From: Blautia sp. MSJ-9
GTDB taxonomy: Bacteria > Bacillota > Clostridia > Lachnospirales > Lachnospiraceae
Assembly (NCBI RefSeq): GCF_018919065.1
Contig: NZ_JAHLQG010000004.1
Coordinates: forward strand, 1 to 64,000
Direction: 5' to 3'
DNA length: 64,000 nt
The translations under genes and the position numbers were made by a program. Positions within the stretch are counted from its first letter, which is position 1, and each line of letters starts with the position of its first letter. The notes beneath the pieces are model-generated. The model saw nothing but the letters and a program-made list of their open reading frames with translations, was not told the origin of the DNA and did no database searches. Of the stretch, positions 62,365 to 64,000 are shown one piece after another.

Positions 62365-63288
62365 ATGAATCCACAAAAGAATGGAGAGAAAAGCAAAATG
62401 GTGACAGGCACCATTGTAACGATCGCAGGCGGGATCCTCTGGGGCGTATCCGGTGTATGCGGACAGTACATGTTTCAAAACAAAGGAGTAACAGCTCCGT
62501 GGCTCGTGTCTGTGCGTCTGGTAGTAGCGGGACTTCTGATGCTATGTTATTATTTCCTTACAGACAGAGAGCAGACCCTGGCAATCTGGAAAAGTAAACG
62601 AGACAGACGTGATGTGATCATTTATGGACTGCTTGGGATGCTGCCATGCCAGTATGCATATTTCCAGACCATTGAATGGTCCAACGCAGGAACTGCTACG
62701 GTTATTCAGTACCTTGGACCTGCATTGATCGTCATATGGGTATGTTTTCGCACTAAAAGAATGCCGACTTTGCAGGAAATTACAGGTGTTATCCTTGCTG
62801 TGATTGGAGTATTTCTGATCGCAACTCATGGAAATCCGACAAGTCTGGCACTTTCCGGGCGTGCTCTGCTCATGGGACTTGCTTCTGCAGTATCAGTAGC
62901 TATTTATACATTGGAACCAGCCAGACTCCAGAAGAAATATGATACCCCTCTGATTCTGGCGTGGGGAATGACCATCGGCGGTGTTGCCCTGACTCTTATT
63001 TCACGTCCATGGACGGCTAAAGGGATTCAGGCAGATGCCGAAATGTTTGCGGCACTTGCATTTGTAATTGTTTTTGGAACGATGGCAGGATTTTCCCTGT
63101 ATATGACAGGTGTAAAACTTATAGGTTCTGTAAAAGCCAGCCTGTATGCCTGCATGGAGCCAGTATCCTCCATGATTCTTACGGTTCTCTGGATGAAAGT
63201 AAACTTCACCACGCCGGATCTGATCGGAACCCTGCTTGTTATTGCTACGATTATTATTCTGGCGATTCCGACGAAGAAAAACCGGTAA
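62365..63288 (+). CDS. EamA/DMT-family metabolite exporter
   Basis: 307 residues with ten hydrophobic segments in two five-helix repeats of the EamA type (AGGILWGVSGVCGQYMF near residue 20, EWSNAGTATVIQYLGPALI near 96, and the second-half equivalent MTGVKLIGSVKASLYACMEP near 250). Such proteins export amino acids, nucleosides or other metabolites; the substrate cannot be told. Ribosome site CAGGAGAA precedes ATG 62365; ATG 62398 after GGAGAG is an alternative that would trim a polar N terminus. Confidence 0.88.
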   Translation: MNPQKNGEKSKMVTGTIVTIAGGILWGVSGVCGQYMFQNKGVTAPWLVSVRLVVAGLLMLCYYFLTDREQTLAIWKSKRDRRDVIIYGLLGMLPCQYAYFQTIEWSNAGTATVIQYLGPALIVIWVCFRTKRMPTLQEITGVILAVIGVFLIATHGNPTSLALSGRALLMGLASAVSVAIYTLEPARLQKKYDTPLILAWGMTIGGVALTLISRPWTAKGIQADAEMFAALAFVIVFGTMAGFSLYMTGVKLIGSVKASLYACMEPVSSMILTVLWMKVNFTTPDLIGTLLVIATIIILAIPTKKNR

Positions 63289-63451
63289 TCGAAACCTGAT
63301 AATAAAAGGTGTTTTACAATTACACATTATTATACAGAGTATGCTATAATAAACTGTGTGTAATGGGGTACACATGGGGATGATTTTTTACAATAAAAAC
63401 TGCCAGTATAGAAGCAGAGACTGCGCAGATAAACAGTAGGAGGTATTTCCA

Positions 63452-63706
63452 ATGAGATTACAAAAAGTACAGGAAGCGTTAAACACAAAGAACATAAAAT
63501 ATGAGTACACAGAAGAGAATGGATGCGGAAGTCTCGACTTCATGTTTCGTGGTCTGAAATTTCACGTATGGGAATATGAAGACCGTGTCTGGGGCGCTGA
63601 AACCAATGTATTCGAAGCAGGCAGAAGCCAGGACATAGAAGGAGATTATGAAGAAACTATCTCCAACGAAATCCTCTCATGGCCGGATATGCTGCCTGGA
63701 ATGTAA
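63452..63706 (+). CDS. Small conserved cytosolic protein, function unknown
   Basis: 84 residues, acidic, no membrane segment: LQKVQEALNTKNIKYEYTEE, then a GLKFHVWEYEDRVWGAETNV core. Perfect AGGAGG ribosome site. It stands alone with a TATAAT near 63349 and no close gene on either side. No named family recognised; the predicted pattern is alpha-beta with one hairpin. Confidence 0.6.
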   Translation: MRLQKVQEALNTKNIKYEYTEENGCGSLDFMFRGLKFHVWEYEDRVWGAETNVFEAGRSQDIEGDYEETISNEILSWPDMLPGM

Positions 63707-63766
63707 TTGATTGTGTAAACTTAACGGAATCAGGCAATGATTTCTGTATTATCTGCTTGAAGGGAA

Positions 63767-64000
63767 GTGGAGATTACGAAGAAAAGTAGGATCAGACAAA
63801 TAGTAATAATGACAGGTGTTGTAGCTATCTGTATGTTTTCAAATATTACTGCAGCAGAAATCCATGCAGCGGAAGTAGCGGGTCCGCCAAGACCTGCATC
63901 CTTGGCGGTTACAGCGACACCAAAGCCAACGACAACACCAAAGCCAACTGCAACACCAAAACCAACAGCAACACCAGAACCGACGGCAACACCGGAGCCA
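63767..64000 (+). CDS. Exported protein with Thr-Pro repeats, 3' truncated by window
   Basis: The frame starts at GTG 63767 after AAGGG (close spacing) and is open to the window end. It has a basic start (VEITKKSRIRQ), a hydrophobic core (IVIMTGVVAICMF) and a likely cleavage near AAEIHAA, followed by a repeat stretch (TATPKPT, TTTPKPT, TATPEPT) typical of Thr-Pro linkers in Lachnospiraceae surface proteins. The start is uncertain. The functional domain lies beyond the window. Confidence 0.6.
   Translation, partial: MEITKKSRIRQIVIMTGVVAICMFSNITAAEIHAAEVAGPPRPASLAVTATPKPTTTPKPTATPKPTATPEPTATPEP

Noticed and set aside
62174-62368. 64-codon frame overlapping the EamA start
   Set aside because: Its first part lies upstream of the strong promoter at 62234-62262 and runs through a hairpin, and no ribosome site precedes its ATG. 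It is most likely leader sequence.
63910-64000. CRISPR-like short repeats
   Set aside because: The repeats are in frame, about 18 bp, without unique spacers, and encode Thr-Pro units of an exported protein.

Overview
The window looks like a chromosome segment of a low-GC, Gram-positive anaerobe of the Clostridia, most likely a gut Lachnospiraceae (Blautia/Ruminococcus/Dorea-like). This is inferred from strong AGGAGG ribosome sites, frequent GTG/TTG starts, YesM/YesN two-component genes, GH42 beta-galactosidases, a T-box leader, zinc-ribbon membrane proteins, Big_2/FN3 secreted proteins and many AAA-ATPase/PD-(D/E)XK genes. No rRNA, tRNA or CRISPR array was seen.

0-5.2 kb: the tail of an IS200/IS605-type TnpB with its hairpin right end, a 26-residue holin-like toxin with a convergent antisense RNA (type I toxin-antitoxin), and a minus-strand TRAP operon. 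The TRAP large subunit carries two tandem solute-binding domains fused to its C terminus. The operon is preceded by a T-box leader whose specifier reads as ATC (Ile).

5.2-13.7 kb: a DUF3990 (ADP-ribosyltransferase-fold) gene and its probable antitoxin behind a perfect 17-bp palindrome, the first of three AAA-ATPase/PD-(D/E)XK genes, gene remnants, a VOC protein, a dicarboxylate/amino-acid symporter, a DUF3783 protein, and a LysR-AraC regulator pair.

13.9-19.6 kb: two GH42 beta-galactosidases separated by a deletion scar in which a sugar-binding-protein tail is joined in frame to the tail of a sensor kinase, then a prolyl-tRNA editing-type protein.

20.0-34.8 kb: ten co-directional genes with small gaps: three zinc-ribbon membrane proteins, an FHA protein, a TPR/low-complexity surface protein, a transmembrane Ser/Thr kinase with DFN instead of DFG, a 45-residue membrane peptide, and three exported proteins (one propeller-like, one YARHG, one SPOR-like). 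I recognise the domains but not the system; it is the best candidate for an undescribed signalling and surface-sensing machine.

35.0-46.6 kb: a galactose module. It has a cupin-AraC regulator, galactokinase, a YesM/YesN two-component system and a sugar ABC transporter (binding protein, permease, double ATPase, permease) arranged like galactofuranose/galactose Ytf systems. With the GH42 enzymes it implies uptake and hydrolysis of galactosides and phosphorylation of galactose.

46.9-64 kb: an accessory region of exported proteins (Big_2, VWA, three paralogous single-FN3 proteins) interrupted by a nuclease cluster (Rpn-type PD-(D/E)XK, two AAA/PD-(D/E)XK proteins sharing a near-identical promoter, and an OLD-type ATPase/TOPRIM nuclease). 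It is followed by an EamA transporter, a small conserved protein, and the start of an exported protein with Thr-Pro repeats that runs off the window.
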